A DNA stretch of 64,000 bases from Heligmosomoides polygyrus polygyrus. Lineage: Eukaryota; Nematoda; Chromadorea; Rhabditida; Heligmosomidae. Position numbers and translations under genes: made by a program. Below, piece after piece: positions 33,105 to 44,430 of the stretch; the first letter of the stretch is position 1; each line of letters opens with the position of its first letter. The stretch is taken from the NCBI GenBank assembly GCA_947396885.1, contig OX377204.1, positions 806,001 to 870,000 of the forward strand. Direction: 5' to 3'. The notes under the pieces were generated by a model. It was not told where the DNA came from and did not search any database. It saw only the letters and a list, made by a program, of their open reading frames with translations.

Positions 33105-33865
33105 CGTTCTGCTACGTAGTGGAAAAGTCAGATGGCTTCACCGGTGTTATATGTCGTCGCATTGATCATCCACTTGTTGAGTACGCTCCAGCAACATATC
33201 CATGTCGTGGGCCAAAGTGCTGCAGTGGATCCTGTTCGCTCGAGGAAACGAAGAGGTCATATCGTTCGTGCAGGGCTTTCACGAAGAAGTCAAACCAACG
33301 CGTTGGTGGGCGTGCTGGTGTTCTCTTAACATCCCGCGGAATCCGGTCTCGTCCAGCGGGTGTCTGCGAAGCGCATTAGGTGACCGGCCCACCTAATTTT
33401 CGACGACTTGGCCCATGCGACAGCGTCTCTGATCTTCGAACGTCGACGAAGCTCGGAACTTCGGAGGCCTTCAAACACTTGTGTGAGTCGTGTCACTCCG
33501 AGCATCGTCCTCTCAATTCCACGCTGCGCTTGGCCCAGGTCTCCGAGGCGCATGTTAGGGCAGGAAGAGCAGTGGAGTCGAATAGGTGGGCACGGAATCA
33601 GACGTTCTTCATCCTCTTCACGACTTCTTCGACGCTCTTGAAAGGTTCCCAAGCCGCTCGTTTCCTCCTGCTCAGCTCCGGCGCTAGGTCGTTTGTCATG
33701 TCGACTTCGCGACTCACATACACGTAGCTGAAGCATTCGGAGATGTTCGTTCCGTTGAGCGAAAACGGAGCACCAGAAACTGGCCTGTTCCTCATGAACT
33801 TCGTTAGATTAAGCTGATTCAGCTGCAGTACAACGTTCCCACACACACACACTATCGAAGTCGGC
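33105..33865 (-). pseudogene. RTE-type retrotransposon, 3' part of RT, frameshifted
   Basis: Minus-strand fragments in several frames: NGTNISECFSYVYVSREVD, NDLAPELSRRKRAAWE, then [39 protein letters not shown], and after a shift [14 protein letters not shown] sequence with [11 protein letters not shown]. These are the final RT/thumb and C-terminal segments of nematode RTE elements in the right order. Missing stretch and at least two frameshifts make it non-functional. It sits downstream of the 34235-36419 gene, possibly in an intron. Confidence 0.8.
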
Positions 33866-34234
33866 CAACAATCACTTCTTTTGGCTAATGCTCGGTGTTG
33901 TGAACGCGATGTCGGCTGGGAGGCGATGACGGTGCAGTTGCCGACCGTCGATCTTCACTTCCAACTGCCTTCTAATTCCATGTGTCGCACGTCATTTTCA
34001 AAGATGGGACTGGAAACCTTCGAAGATACGGTATTGTCTTGCCGATCCCTCTATTCGCGATGAGGGCGACGCCTTCATACAAGACCAGATCTTGTCCGAG
34101 AATTCGCCGCACTGCTCTCTACAGGACGCCAGAAATCTGTAGCTCTACTGGGATCTTCAACCTACCCTTAACGAGTCAATAACAAAGTGGTGCAACTAAG
34201 CACTGAATCAAAAATTGCCTAAAACGCAACGGCA

Positions 34235-36419
34235 TCATTGAAAAACGCACCTGTCAACAATCACAACATCATCGTTTGAACTGGAACCGCTAGTCAAACA
34301 TTCCGGTTCAGCGGCACTGTTTCGTTTTCTGAACACCGTTTGATGACCTGATTTTAAAGAACGGGCCTTACTAGAAGGCCAAAGGCGATTAACTAACCGG
34401 CTAGTGGCTGACGTCTTCGATGCGCTGACCGACGGCGGAGCAGTGTGCTTACGGGTCGACCTGCTTTTCCTACCTGACGGCTCCTGGCGATCGGCTCTTG
34501 AAAATCTTGGCGTAGAACAGGTGGCGGAGAGAGCGTCATCGTCATCAGAGCGGTTCTCGGGTGCTCGCGTCCTTCCACGTTTGGTTTTGATGGGAGCGGG
34601 AGAAAGCTCGGTGTCAGACCTTCGTGGTCTTCGTTTTCGTGAGCGACTCTCCTTTGTCAGGGGCTCAGGCGACTCTCTCAACGTCTCGATGGGTATCAAA
34701 CAAGGAGGTTCCTCAACTAAAGCAGTTGGAGCGCTAACGACTGCTGCGTTCGATACTTCCTCAACGAACGCCTCTAATACAACAGGCTCTGGAGCTGGTG
34801 TTCGCTTTGCCTTAGGGGCAAGCTGTTCATCATTTGCGGGGCTCTTCCGTTTGCATTTTGTTGCAGTAGCTGGGATTCCGTTAGAAGTTTCAGTGCTTCT
34901 GGCCTCAGGCAAATCGGGAATAGACGCTCTTCGTGGCACTACTCGCTTTGGCTCCACGAAACGGGCGCTCACACTCTCGTGGTCTTCAGTCAGTATGGAC
35001 ACTTCAACACCGGATCGTTGACGTTTACAAGTTAACGAAGTGGATAACTCCGTACTTACTTCCGGTAACTTCTCAACAGCACGAGCAGGAACACCTGTCG
35101 GTGTACGTTCGCTTGACCTCGCACTCGTCACTAAGGAAACCTCAGGCCTCCTCGATCTTCTTCCTCGTGCACTCTTCTGAACAACTTTCGGTGTGGGTTG
35201 TTCTTGATAGGGAAGTACTGGAGGGCTTGACCGTGCTGCTGCTTCAGCCGGCCTCTTACTCCTTCGTTCCTTCCTGGCAGCAGTGTCCACTTCACTTGTC
35301 CTCGTCGTTTCGGCTCCTCCAGGAGTGCTACTGCATTGCGTTTTAGCGTGAACATCAAGAGAAACTCTTTCAACCGCGTAGCGTGAAAGCAGTACGTCAT
35401 GGTCACACGTGGGCTCTTTACTAACCAGACGCGTTACTTCAGCGGACGACGAAACGGTCTGTGCATTGGAAACTTTATCCCTTAAAGATTCGCCTACTCT
35501 CCTCTTCTTACTCGGCTGTGGAGCTTCGGCGGCTGTAGGCGATTGATCAGGCAGAACTCTGCGTGATGGCTTCCTTCGTCGCTTCTCTGATGTCGGCGCG
35601 ACATCCGCCTTAACTGGCTTAATCGCCGGGGTTTCCAGCGATCCCTTTGTACTGTCGGATGAAACGCCGGATGCTGACACGGTCTTCTCGCGGCTTGACT
35701 GGGCGAGCTGGCCATCAATCGGAGCTGCTCCTTGAATTATCACACCCTCTAGATCTTCCACAATGACGAGACGATCAGGTGAGTCGGACAGATCACTCAT
35801 TCTGCAGGGGCTAGTTGGCGGAGTGAATGCCGCCGGCTTCTCAACGACGGCGCTCTTCGTGTCGATGTGCTGGAAGTGAAAAAAATCTCGAAACGATCCC
35901 GTTGACCAAGCAAACTGCACCTACCACAAAGTCCAACTGCGATTGCCGACCAGAGCTGCAGGCAGTGCTCGCTTTCGAACTCTTCCTGCGCGCCTTCGAT
36001 GTTGCCTTCAATGAAAGAAACAATACTTTAGCGCATTTTCGAGTCGAAGAATTATGAACACACCTTCTTCGACGATGCAGTAGACGAAGCAGGAGAATAC
36101 ACCGGACCCGGGTCCACGTCGATAGACTGGCTGGGCATAGCGCCCAGCTCCAGAAGCAGTAGACACTCTTCCGTGTTCGCATGACGCTTCTTACTTCTTG
36201 GAGAGAGCCGCGTGAGTATAGATCTTCGTAGGGCATCCGAAGAGCTTGCTGAATAAAACACAATGCGCTCAATGTAGGCCAGAGAGACACGGAAGAATAG
36301 GTCACCTTTGCATTTGAAGGAACCTTTGCAAAACAGACGGTCTGAGATAGTGATATTGGCTCCGTTGCCTCTCTGAACCTCGAAGACCCACGACGTACAT
36401 ATATTTTCCGTTGATGGCG
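34235..36419 (-). CDS. Large basic nuclear protein with SUMO-interaction-like motifs; three exons
   Basis: Exons 36419-36064 (356 nt), 36005-35925 (81 nt) and 35869 to 34251 or 34235 join in phase 0. The first begins with two bases that complete a codon left open by the upstream 117-nt exon (36593-36477) and encodes a compact region: TSWVFEV, ITISDRLFCKG, LFFRVSLAYIERIVFYSAS. The long third exon is Ser/Pro/Arg-rich with many basic clusters (EKRRRKPSRR, SRSRKRRPRR) and two hydrophobic runs in acidic settings, RLVIVEDLEGVII and NDDVVIVD, which look like SUMO-interacting motifs. The exon either ends at a TGA (34235) or continues through a GTGCGT donor at 34250. I do not recognise the family. A Ulp2/SENP6-7-type SUMO protease, whose catalytic domain would follow, is one unproven idea. 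Confidence 0.6.
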
Positions 36420-36476
36420 CTACAAATATTGGAACGTTTATTAATCAGGGGCAAAGAGATCTCGGACTGAGCTTAC

Positions 36477-36593
36477 CTTTGCAGTGAAGTAGGGCCCTTT
36501 GCAGCGACACGAGGGGCCTTAGACCGACAGCATGCTCAATCTGAGTTTTCGCATTGAACTCCCAGGTAGTTGAAACATCTCGCTGTGTAGGAG
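36477..36593 (-). CDS. 117-nt exon, array copy 1 (joined to the gene at 34235-36419)
   Basis: Bounded by TTTAG acceptor and GTAAGC donor; phase 1-1; encodes 39 residues with RDVSTTWEFNAKTQIEHAV and LLHCK. Its last base completes the first codon of the exon at 36419, so this copy is very probably spliced to it. The other copies upstream share all signals. Confidence 0.65.
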
Positions 36594-36899
36594 CTAAACG
36601 AAAAGGAAGAGTATGGTGACTTTTCATTCACAGCTTAATGCACTTAGGAATTTCAACTCGAGCGCCCCTTGGCCTAATTGTAGATACCTTCACCATCATC
36701 ACCTATAAAAGAGTTAGCGGTCGATGACGTTTGAGTGATCTAACCTGCGTGAGATACGCCTCATCATCTACCGCGCTCAAAATTTGCTATACAACTCAGG
36801 ATGCTGATGCAGCAGCGGAAGCGCTGCCTTTTACTGCTTGACACAACAAGAACTATGCGTTTCAGAGTGTCCACATTCAGACGGTGTCGCCGACTTCAT

Positions 36900-37395
36900 G
36901 CCATCAACATGGGTGGGCCACTAAAGAGGTAAGAGTAGTGAGGAGACTTTGAGAGGGGGGTGGGAGTAGGAGAGCGACCTGAAGGAGGGATCAGGATGGG
37001 AAGTCAATACAGGAACAATGAAGCAGGCTAGGAGGAGGCACCAAGAAAGGTGGAGGCAATAAAGAGGGACCAGTAGGGAGTTACAAATAAGAGCGAGCAG
37101 TAAAGAGGACCAGCTAGGTGTCCATTACAGGGAGACCAGTAAGGTAGACCAAGCGTGCGGATTTAGAAGATGTGAGAGCGGGTCGCACAATGGGCGTCAG
37201 GTCACCGTCCTCGTGTCATGAACGTGGGAGGGCAACTTAATTGGGGTAGAGAAGTAGGGAGGACTACGAAGGAGGGGAAGGGGAAGCGAGGGAGCGACCA
37301 GGAAGAAGGAACCTGGAGGTGGAACCGGGACGGGAGCCAGCAAGAAGGGAGCCGTAAGGTGGATTAATACAGGGAACAAGGAATATACCATTTGC
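36900..37395. repeat. Purine-rich degenerate minisatellite
   Basis: Irregular repeats of AGGGACCAGTAGGGAG-like words on a G/A-rich strand, within sequence that separates exon-array copies 1 and 2. The opposite strand gives a Pro/Leu-rich ORF that I treat as incidental. Confidence 0.5.
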
Positions 37396-37767
37396 GCAGC
37401 CTTTTCCTGCTTACACTGCGGCAAATGCGCGTTTCTGAGTTTCTGGATTCAGTGGACGTGTCTCCAACGTCGTGCAACAAGCGTATAGGCTCAGGAGACA
37501 GGTCCTATTCGTCACGTAGCAAGGGTCTGGATTCATGAGAACGGCTGCGGAGGAGCAACCTGAGGGCAGAAGTACTGCGCAGCACAAACCAATGGCTTTA
37601 CTGGACGGTCCGGAGATGAAGGTACCGAAGTGGTGAACGGCATGATGCCGATAAAGTACGCAGCAGATCCTAGATGGTAGCGAATTTTAAGTTTTACAAA
37701 AACTACGTCCCCTAGGTCAGTGATGCTGCAAATTCGCGTGAAGCGCGCAGCGTGAGACACGCCGCTA

Positions 37768-37996
37768 GAGCCTGTTCATACTTCGCGACAAGAGCGAAAA
37801 AACGTGCAAAACATGCATTTCGATTAAAACAGAGCGCGCGCCGCCGAAAAGTGTTCATACTCGAGCGCCGGCGCTGTCGCTCTTCTCGCTCTAGTCGCTG
37901 CTGTCGCCTGTTCATACTTCCGCGCGCTGCGCACGCCATGCACGCTGCGCTCTCGTCGCTCTTGTCGCTGCTGTCGCGAAGTATGAACAGGCCCCT
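37768..37996. mobile_element. GC-rich palindromic MITE, family M2, copy 3
   Basis: GCCTGTTCATACTTCGCG at the left, CGCGAAGTATGAACAGGC at the right and an interior palindrome around CGGCGCTGTCGCTC; flanked by CTAG on both sides. Lies in the exon array between copies 1 and 2. Confidence 0.65.
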
Positions 37997-38109
37997 AGGC
38001 GTATCGGAGCACTTGTGTACATACACAACACTTCACCGGCCTACGGGGTTAAAGAATTGGTGCGAAACGTTTCTCAATCTGGTGCAAAGAGATCTCCGAC
38101 TGAGCTTAC

Positions 38110-38226
38110 CTTTACAGTGAAGCAGGACCCTTTGTAGAGGGATGAGAAGCCTTAGACCAACGACATGCTCAATCGAAGGTTTTGCATTGAACTCCCAGGA
38201 AGTTGAGACATCTCGGTATATAGGAG
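38110..38226 (-). CDS. 117-nt exon, array copy 2
   Basis: TTTAG acceptor, GTAAGC donor, 117 nt, phase 1-1, no stop. Encodes YRDVSTSWEFNAKPSIEHVV and ends LLHCK. Differs from copy 1 at scattered positions, some of which change amino acids. Confidence 0.55.
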
Positions 38227-38319
38227 CTAAACGAACAAGCGAGTAGCTGACTACTTTTATTCATCCCTGAATGCTTCATCTCGGATCACAAGGGAATGGT
38301 CTGAGGCGTATGTTAGAAC

Positions 38320-39595
38320 GGGTACAGCAAATCATACGGGAAGAATATCCATCCCTCAATTAGTATAAAAATGTGTTTTCTCTTTGCCAAGACGTTTAAC
38401 CGAAGGAGTAGGGAGTCCTTAAAGTTACTATGAGTCGTAGTCTCACGAGCGGTGGGGATCTCTTGTGCGCCCGCAACGCCACTGCCCACAAGCGGATTGG
38501 AGCGCAGTGGATAGTTCCGGGGCTTCATACGAGGGAGGTTGGAGGCTCGGTTCTCCTGCTTTGCAAATTTTTGCATTTCAACTGACTGGTTCAGATTTGA
38601 GGGATCCTGACGTCTACACGATTTTGAAGCGTTTTCCGCACATTTTCCAGCTGTATGCAGTGGAGAGTAACCTGCTTGCGACTTTTTTTCTATTATTGAG
38701 CGGTTTTTAACCAAAAGGCAAAGAGAGAGCTATTCAACATAGTGATGTATGAAAGTTCAACATCAGTGATATGCAGGCACAAAGTCATGAAACAGAAGCA
38801 GTGGTTACAAAGCGGAGAACCTGTAAAAGCTACAGGTTCTTCACAGTTGGTTTCCCAACATGTGACATCGGGAAAACCATCTCGCTCAGATCTTCAAAGG
38901 GACCAGAAAAAGACGCCGTATAACTAGCTGTTAACCAGGCACAAGCAACCAGCCTTTGAACGTGAGGATTGCCGAGGATTCAGCCCTTTTTTGCAGATCA
39001 AAAGGAAGATCATGCTCGGCCGGTGGCACCCAAAGGTATTGTTCGAATAATCAAGGTCTTCCTACGGGGTATAATAGCATAAATCGCCAAGCGCTTCGAG
39101 AAGCCAACTCATGAGTCCAGAATAAGAGCACAGCTGTCGGGCATCTGTGGGACGAAGACATATTCAAACAAGTGGTGCAGAGTTTGTTGAATACCCCCTC
39201 ATTGGTTTTTGGTTAAAAACCGGTTTGTAATGAACAAGTCGCAATAAAGCTATTCTGCGCAGCATACAGCAGGGAAAATGCGCAGAAAACGCCTGATAAT
39301 TGCTTGAATGTCAGGACCCCTCAAATCCCAACCAACCAGTTGGAATGGAAAAATACAGCGAGGCAGAAGAACCGAACCCCCGACTTCGCTCGCATAAAGC
39401 AACGCCACTGTCCATTGCGCCTCGACCCGTCTTGCGGCTTTGGCATCACGGATCTACAAGAGACCTCCAACGCACAAGAGGCGCCGATTCCATAGTAACT
39501 TCAAGAACCCCTACTCCTTGAGTTCACCGACTTGGCAAAAAAAGATACACATTTTCATACTAATTGAGAGGTGAGGATTCTTCCTATATGACTCG
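38320..39595. mobile_element. Large fold-back element (P6) inserted in the exon array
   Basis: Arms of about 390 nt (38320-38715 and 39205-39595) are inverted copies: for example GGTTTTTAACCAAAAGGC at 38700 against GGTTAAAAACCGG at 39213, and CCTCAATTAGTATAAAAATG against CATACTAATTGAGAGG. The 490-bp centre is unrelated. Its length accounts for the extra distance between array copies 2 and 3. Confidence 0.6.
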
Positions 39596-39765
39596 CTCTC
39601 CCCATTCAGACATACTTCGCTTCAGACCCTCTCCTTGTTAGATCAACTGCAAATAATGATTGTTATCTGTCTTTTTGTTCCGGTGGAAACGTCGGCTGCC
39701 AATTACAGTGAATAGGTGCGAAACGTTTCTCAATCAGGCGCAAAGAGATCTCGAACAGGGCTTAC

Positions 39766-39882
39766 CGGTGCAGTGAAGCAGGACCCTTTGTAAAGGCACG
39801 AGATGCCTTAGAGCAGCGACATGCTCAATCGGAGTTTCCTCATTGAATTCCCACGAAGCTGCGACATCTCGGTATACAGGAG
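39766..39882 (-). CDS. 117-nt exon, array copy 3
   Basis: Acceptor TTTAG, donor GTAAGC-type (GTAAGCC), open in phase 1-1. Encodes YRDVAASWEFNEETPIEHVA and LLHCT. The most divergent copy in protein terms, but still intact. Confidence 0.55.
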
Positions 39883-40163
39883 CTAAAGGAAAAGACGAGA
39901 ACGATTACTTTTTATTCATTGCTTAATACACTTAGAGGTTGCAAGTCGATCCCCTCCAGGCCCAATTGTAGATTTTGAATTCATATGTACATATTTCGTT
40001 TTTCTTGTTGTCGGAGTTATCGAAGACGCCTGCTGCTACGTGTGGGAATCAACTTGGTTGGGGCCTCTTATAGACCCAACCAACATTCCACTCCCTCCGA
40101 GGTCGATGAATTGTCGTGAAACGTTTCTCAATCAGGTGCGAATAGATCTCTGAGTGAGCTTAC

Positions 40164-40280
40164 CTTTGCAGTGCAGTGGGACCCTTTGTAGCTGGACCAG
40201 AGGCCTTAGACCAACGACATGCTCAATCGGAGTTTTCGTATTGAATTCCCACGAAGCTGAGTCATCTCGGTATACAGGAG
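40164..40280 (-). CDS. 117-nt exon, array copy 4
   Basis: Acceptor TTTAG, donor GTAAGC, open in phase 1-1. Encodes YRDDSASWEFNTKTPIEHVV and PLHCK. Starts 398 bp from copy 3 with closely matching flanks, so the duplication unit is the exon plus about 280 bp of intron. Confidence 0.55.
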
Positions 40281-40568
40281 CTAAAGGAAAAGACTAGTAC
40301 GGTGACTTTTTTATTCACTGCTTAATACACTTAGAAAATGTAAGTCGATCCCCTCTTGGCCCAATTGTAAATTCTAAATTCATATGTACATATTTCGATT
40401 TTCTTGTTATCGAAGTCATCGAAGACGCCTGCTATCACGTGTAGGAATCAAAGTTCCTTGGTTCGCTTCCCTTACAGACAGAACCAACACTTCCACTCCC
40501 TCCGGGGTCGATGTATTGTAGCGAAAGGTTTCTCAATCAGGTGCAAAGAGATCTCGAACTGAGCTTAC

Positions 40569-40685
40569 CGGTGCAGTGAAGTAGGACCCTTTCTAGAGGC
40601 ACGAGAGGCCTTAGACCAACGACATGCTCAATCGGAGTTTTCGCATTGAATTCCCAGGAAGATGAGACATCTCGGTGTATAGGAG
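40569..40685 (-). CDS. 117-nt exon, array copy 5
   Basis: Acceptor TTCAG, donor GTAAGC, open in phase 1-1. Encodes HRDVSSSWEFNAKTPIEHVV and LLHCT. 405 bp from copy 4. Confidence 0.55.
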
Positions 40686-40850
40686 CTGAACGAAAAAGCG
40701 AGTATGGTGACTTTTTAGTCAATGCTTAATGTACTTGGGAATTTCAACTCGAACGTCTCTTGGTCTAACTGTGGGTGCTAAAAATAAATTCGTGTGTACA
40801 TTGTTTGTTCTGCTCATATCTGGAGTCCTGGCCGTCACGTACAACCCTAT

Positions 40851-40968
40851 GGGCCTGTTCATACTTCGCGACAGCAGCTACAAGAGCGAAGAGAGCGCAG
40901 CGCGCTGTAGTTGGAATAACAGGCGACAGGACTGGAGCGACAGCGCGGCGCTCGAGTATGAACAGGAT
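40851..40968. mobile_element. GC-rich palindromic MITE, family M2, copy 4 (short)
   Basis: GGGCCTGTTCATACTTCGCG at the left and CGAGTATGAACAGG at the right; interior reduced to a few AGAGCGAAGAGAGCGC words. In the array between copies 5 and 6. Confidence 0.6.
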
Positions 40969-41009
40969 GAAATGGTGCTTAGCGGAATGATCTTCACAAT
41001 TTTAGAAAA

Positions 41010-41100
41010 ATACTTAGCTACGATGAATACTTTTGCGCCAGGTGCCAGGGTTCGAGTCCCGCTTGATGCGAAACTTTTGATCGCAAAGTCGACATCTTTC
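41010..41100 (+). repeat. SINE-B fragment
   Basis: TGCGCCAGGTGCCAGGGTTCG, GAGTCCCGCTTGATGCG and TTTTGATCGCAAAG match the T-arm half of SINE-B, with a local rearrangement. Confidence 0.45.
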
Positions 41101-41304
41101 TAACCACTTCTATCTCCTATGTCACTCAATGATCACACAAAATGGCTTCGACTGCCCATGGAAACCTTGTAGTGCTCAAGGACTGCTCGAAGTATATCGG
41201 AATATGAAGAAAAGCAGATGTATATACAAGCCACATGCACGGCGTTCTTAAATAAACCCAGGACGTGCCGTATCTTGAAGCCCGATTCAAAAACGTTGCG
41301 TAGG

Positions 41305-41430
41305 CCGTCGTTTTCAGATGCAGCCCGACGGCCAGCGACAACATTTCGCTGTGCTGCGCAGACGCTGTTGGCGACGGAAGTATAACACCTCTGCGACGCT
41401 GTCGCCGAAGTATAACATATGCCGCAGGTA
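41305..41430. mobile_element. GC-rich MITE, family M4, copy 1 (diverged left end)
   Basis: The right end GTCGCCGAAGTATAACATATG matches the M4 ends at 58515-58633; repeated GAAGTATAACA occurs internally. Left end unclear. Confidence 0.5.
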
Positions 41431-41552
41431 TCATTAAGCTCCCTGATTCGGGTCCCTCATAGACCAAACCAACACCTCTACTCCCTACGGGGTCGTTTAA
41501 TTGGTGCAAACCGTTTCCAATCAGACGCAAAGAGATCTCGAACTGCGCTTAC

Positions 41553-41669
41553 CTTTGCAGTGAAGTGGAACCCTTTGTAGCGACGCGAGAGGCCTTACAC
41601 CAACAGCATGTTCAATTGAAGTCTTTGCATTGAATTCCCACGAAGTTGAGACATCTCGGTATAGGGGAG
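41553..41669 (-). CDS. 117-nt exon, array copy 6
   Basis: Acceptor TTTAG, donor GTAAGC, open in phase 1-1. Encodes YRDVSTSWEFNAKTSIEHAV and PLHCK. Outermost copy; no upstream exon of the same gene was found between here and 45.2 kb. Confidence 0.55.
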
Positions 41670-42279
41670 CTAAACGAAACGGCCAGTAAGACTATTTATT
41701 TTACTCATCGCTCAATGTATTTAGAAATGTCAACTCGGGTATTTGTTAGCCCAACTTTAAAAACTAATTGTTGTACGTTTTTTGCTTTGGCGGAAACGCC
41801 GGTCGCCAAATGCAGCTTTCACAGAGTTCCTTAGTTCGGGTCCCGCATGAACCAGCCAAGCCTCCCTGGGGATCGTTGAATGGATGCCGCGCATTTGTTT
41901 AGGAAGGCTTAAACACTGACTTATTCTAGCTACCACAAGTTATTGCAGAGGCCGAATACGTACTAAAATTGCCCTGATCTTTCGAGGAACTAGACTGCGT
42001 GGCGCATCTCGGATGAATTTTGATGACGCCGTCCTTTATTCTTTGGCTTTTGATTACTACCCACAGTCTGGCGCGTTCACTAACCATCCTCCGATACATC
42101 ACGTCAAATCAGACACTCTTCTAACAAGCCTAAGACACCAAAGCGAACTCCTCGAAATCGGAACGATCTGCTGCCTCGTTAAATTGAGAAGCCTCCGCAT
42201 TAGTTAGAATAATTTTTTGCCCAAGGAAAATTTAAGTATAACATTCTTTGAGGCTTTAATGCAGTTACACAATAAAGAA

Positions 42280-42575
42280 TGAAGGATAAAAAAAGACGTT
42301 ACCCAATCTTCGTTGGGATGCGCCCCGCATTCTACCTTACAGGATATCGATGAGGCAATTCGGCCTTGTATTTGGTCTATACGACTTGCAGTGGCCTGCC
42401 GATGAACCAGTCGGTGTTTTATCCTTCCTAGACCAGTCTAATATCAATTCTGTGACCCCAGACGTATGGAAGGCTTGGTTGGTCTGAGCGGGAAATCCGT
42501 ATCAAGCACCTTGGGTCGGAGTGCAGGCAACAGTCCACGCTCCTCCGACTGCTATAACGCGTCAATGAAATAGAT
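42280..42575 (-). repeat. SINE-A copy
   Basis: GAAGGATAAAAAAAGACGTT tail, GATATCGATGAGGCAATTCG body and GGGTCGGAGTGCAGGCAAC head in inverse sense; near full length. Confidence 0.65.
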
Positions 42576-43435
42576 AAACAAATGAATAAATTCGGACACT
42601 AAATACCAACTATCCATGCAGTAGACTAACCTTTGCATTTCAACCATGCACATTCTACGAAATAATGTAGGATGTTTACACAACACGTTCCATGCGGTCC
42701 CTGATGGAGGACAAAAGACGCTGATAAATCTTCAAATCTGGACGCTGAATAGGAAAGTTGGAATGGAAACGATTTATAGACACCTGCCATTCAAGTCGCA
42801 GGAAAACGGGGAAAACTGTGAACTAAAGTAAACCGAACCTTCGCACATCAAGGAAGAACGCTCTACAAATACTTCCGAACGAGCGGTGAAGCACTTTGCT
42901 TCTGGAGAATCTGACACGAAGATCGCATTCGAGTCTACTGTTTGGCGTAGAGCTGCTATAAATAGAAATTAATCATGAGAGACATCAGCAAAAAGTCATA
43001 TGGGCTAATGTTCACGTTTCTTAGGAGATACAGCGTTGGGTACCCTCAGATTTTTGCAAAATTATGTCCCATACTCAAATAAAACATGTCATGTTCGCAA
43101 TCGAACGACACAACTGCGGCTTCTCCGCGCATATTTTCGATGAATCCTAGTCGGGAGAAGGCAACACTGAAGTAGCAGTTGCCTGCCTACTCCCATGCCG
43201 CACCACCGTCACTACTGAAATTGTCTTAAAAGCCTCTCACCTTGAGGCAGCTGTTAGAGCTATTGCGAAAGGGTAAGGTGATAGGCAAATGAAAACCAAA
43301 ATAATTCTTTGTTCTCCATTCTTTTACAACTAAAGGTACTGTCACACTTATATGGCTTTACTCTTTTATAGGCAAATAGGCAAAATACATAATCTATGCC
43401 CTCGGTAATTTTTCTCAGCACAAGAAGGACATGCT

Positions 43436-43910
43436 AACAAAGGACGTCTGTGAGCCTCAACAAGCCCTATTTGGTCTGGTACGGCATCTAGGAAGGCACA
43501 CAGGGGTGAAGTTCGTTTTTGCTGCGGTCCGGAGGGTTGTCCAAAAATGGCAAAAACTGTCGCCTAGAATCCAGGTTTCGACTATAGCGCGCTCGAGAGA
43601 AATGGAGACCACCGAGTTAACCCGTATTCTAAAGACATTCTGGCCCATATTTGAGTTCAAATTGAAAAGCTCCACACGAACTCAGTTAAAGTGAGCGCAG
43701 CAAAATGACCAGCACCAGATGCACGGGGCTGCTACGTACTTTAGAGCTGCTGTCCACGAGTTATAAAGTGACAAATTTTTGCCATTTTTGGACCGCCCAG
43801 TGGCCTCAGCAAAAACGACCTTCCCACTGTGCTCCCTGTTGGATGCCCTACAACGCATATAGGTCTTATTGAGAATCGTTAGGGTAAGCTCACAGACGTC
43901 ACTTGTAAGA
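43436..43910. repeat. Fold-back repeat (P4)
   Basis: ACGTCTGTGAGCCTCAACAA at the left pairs with the TTAGGGTAAGCTCACAGACGT end at the right; GGTTGTCCAAAAATGGCAAA pairs with TTTGCCATTTTTGGACC. Arms about 150-190 nt. The 87-residue ORF through the left arm is therefore probably not a gene. Confidence 0.6.
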
Positions 43911-43987
43911 TGTTTAGGTTGGTTGAGGCTGTAGTGCCAGCCGGCACTTTGCTACCCAGGCAGAATGCTTACGACATCACGCAGTCT

Positions 43988-44177
43988 GGGGCCAGATTCA
44001 TCAACGACTTACAGCAATTTAACGGAGAAAACGCGGGCGTAATCCCTGATATAGCGGCTTATCAGTAAGCGATATGGTGAAATGTTTCACCATATCGCTT
44101 GATAAGCCGCGTTATCGGGGATTTCGGCTGTATTTTCTTCGTTAAAATGCAGTAAGTCGTTGATGAATCTGGCCCCT
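43988..44177. mobile_element. Palindromic MITE, family M5, copy 3
   Basis: GGGGCCAGATTCATCAACGA and TCGTTGATGAATCTGGCCCC ends; the interior forms a near-perfect hairpin around TGGTGAAATGTTTCACCA with GCGGCTTATC arms. Confidence 0.75.
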
Positions 44178-44319
44178 GATCGAAAGGAACATCTAAGGTA
44201 TCCGTTTGTGACCAAAAACCACACAAAATCACAAAATGAGATGAGATGATGTGCCAGGATCAATAAGGCATTGGTTGAACCAAAAGACTTTTGCAGAAAC
44301 CATATGGTTCACGTTTTTT

Positions 44320-44430
44320 GCATCTGATCGAACGACATCAGAAGCGTTATAGGGAAATCATTCTGGTCTGATATGAAGATGCACTGGTTCAAGTCCCACA
44401 TGGCGCCGGAGCTTTGCACGCAGCCAAACA
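44320..44430 (+). repeat. SINE-B, degenerate copy
   Basis: TCTGATCGAACGACATCAG and TTCAAGTCCCACATGGCGC follow the SINE-B order but with many changes. Confidence 0.4.

Noticed and set aside
34404..35021. 205-residue + strand ORF
   Set aside because: It lies opposite the 1.6-kb minus-strand exon, which has matching splice sites and in-phase neighbours. The plus ORF is its shadow.
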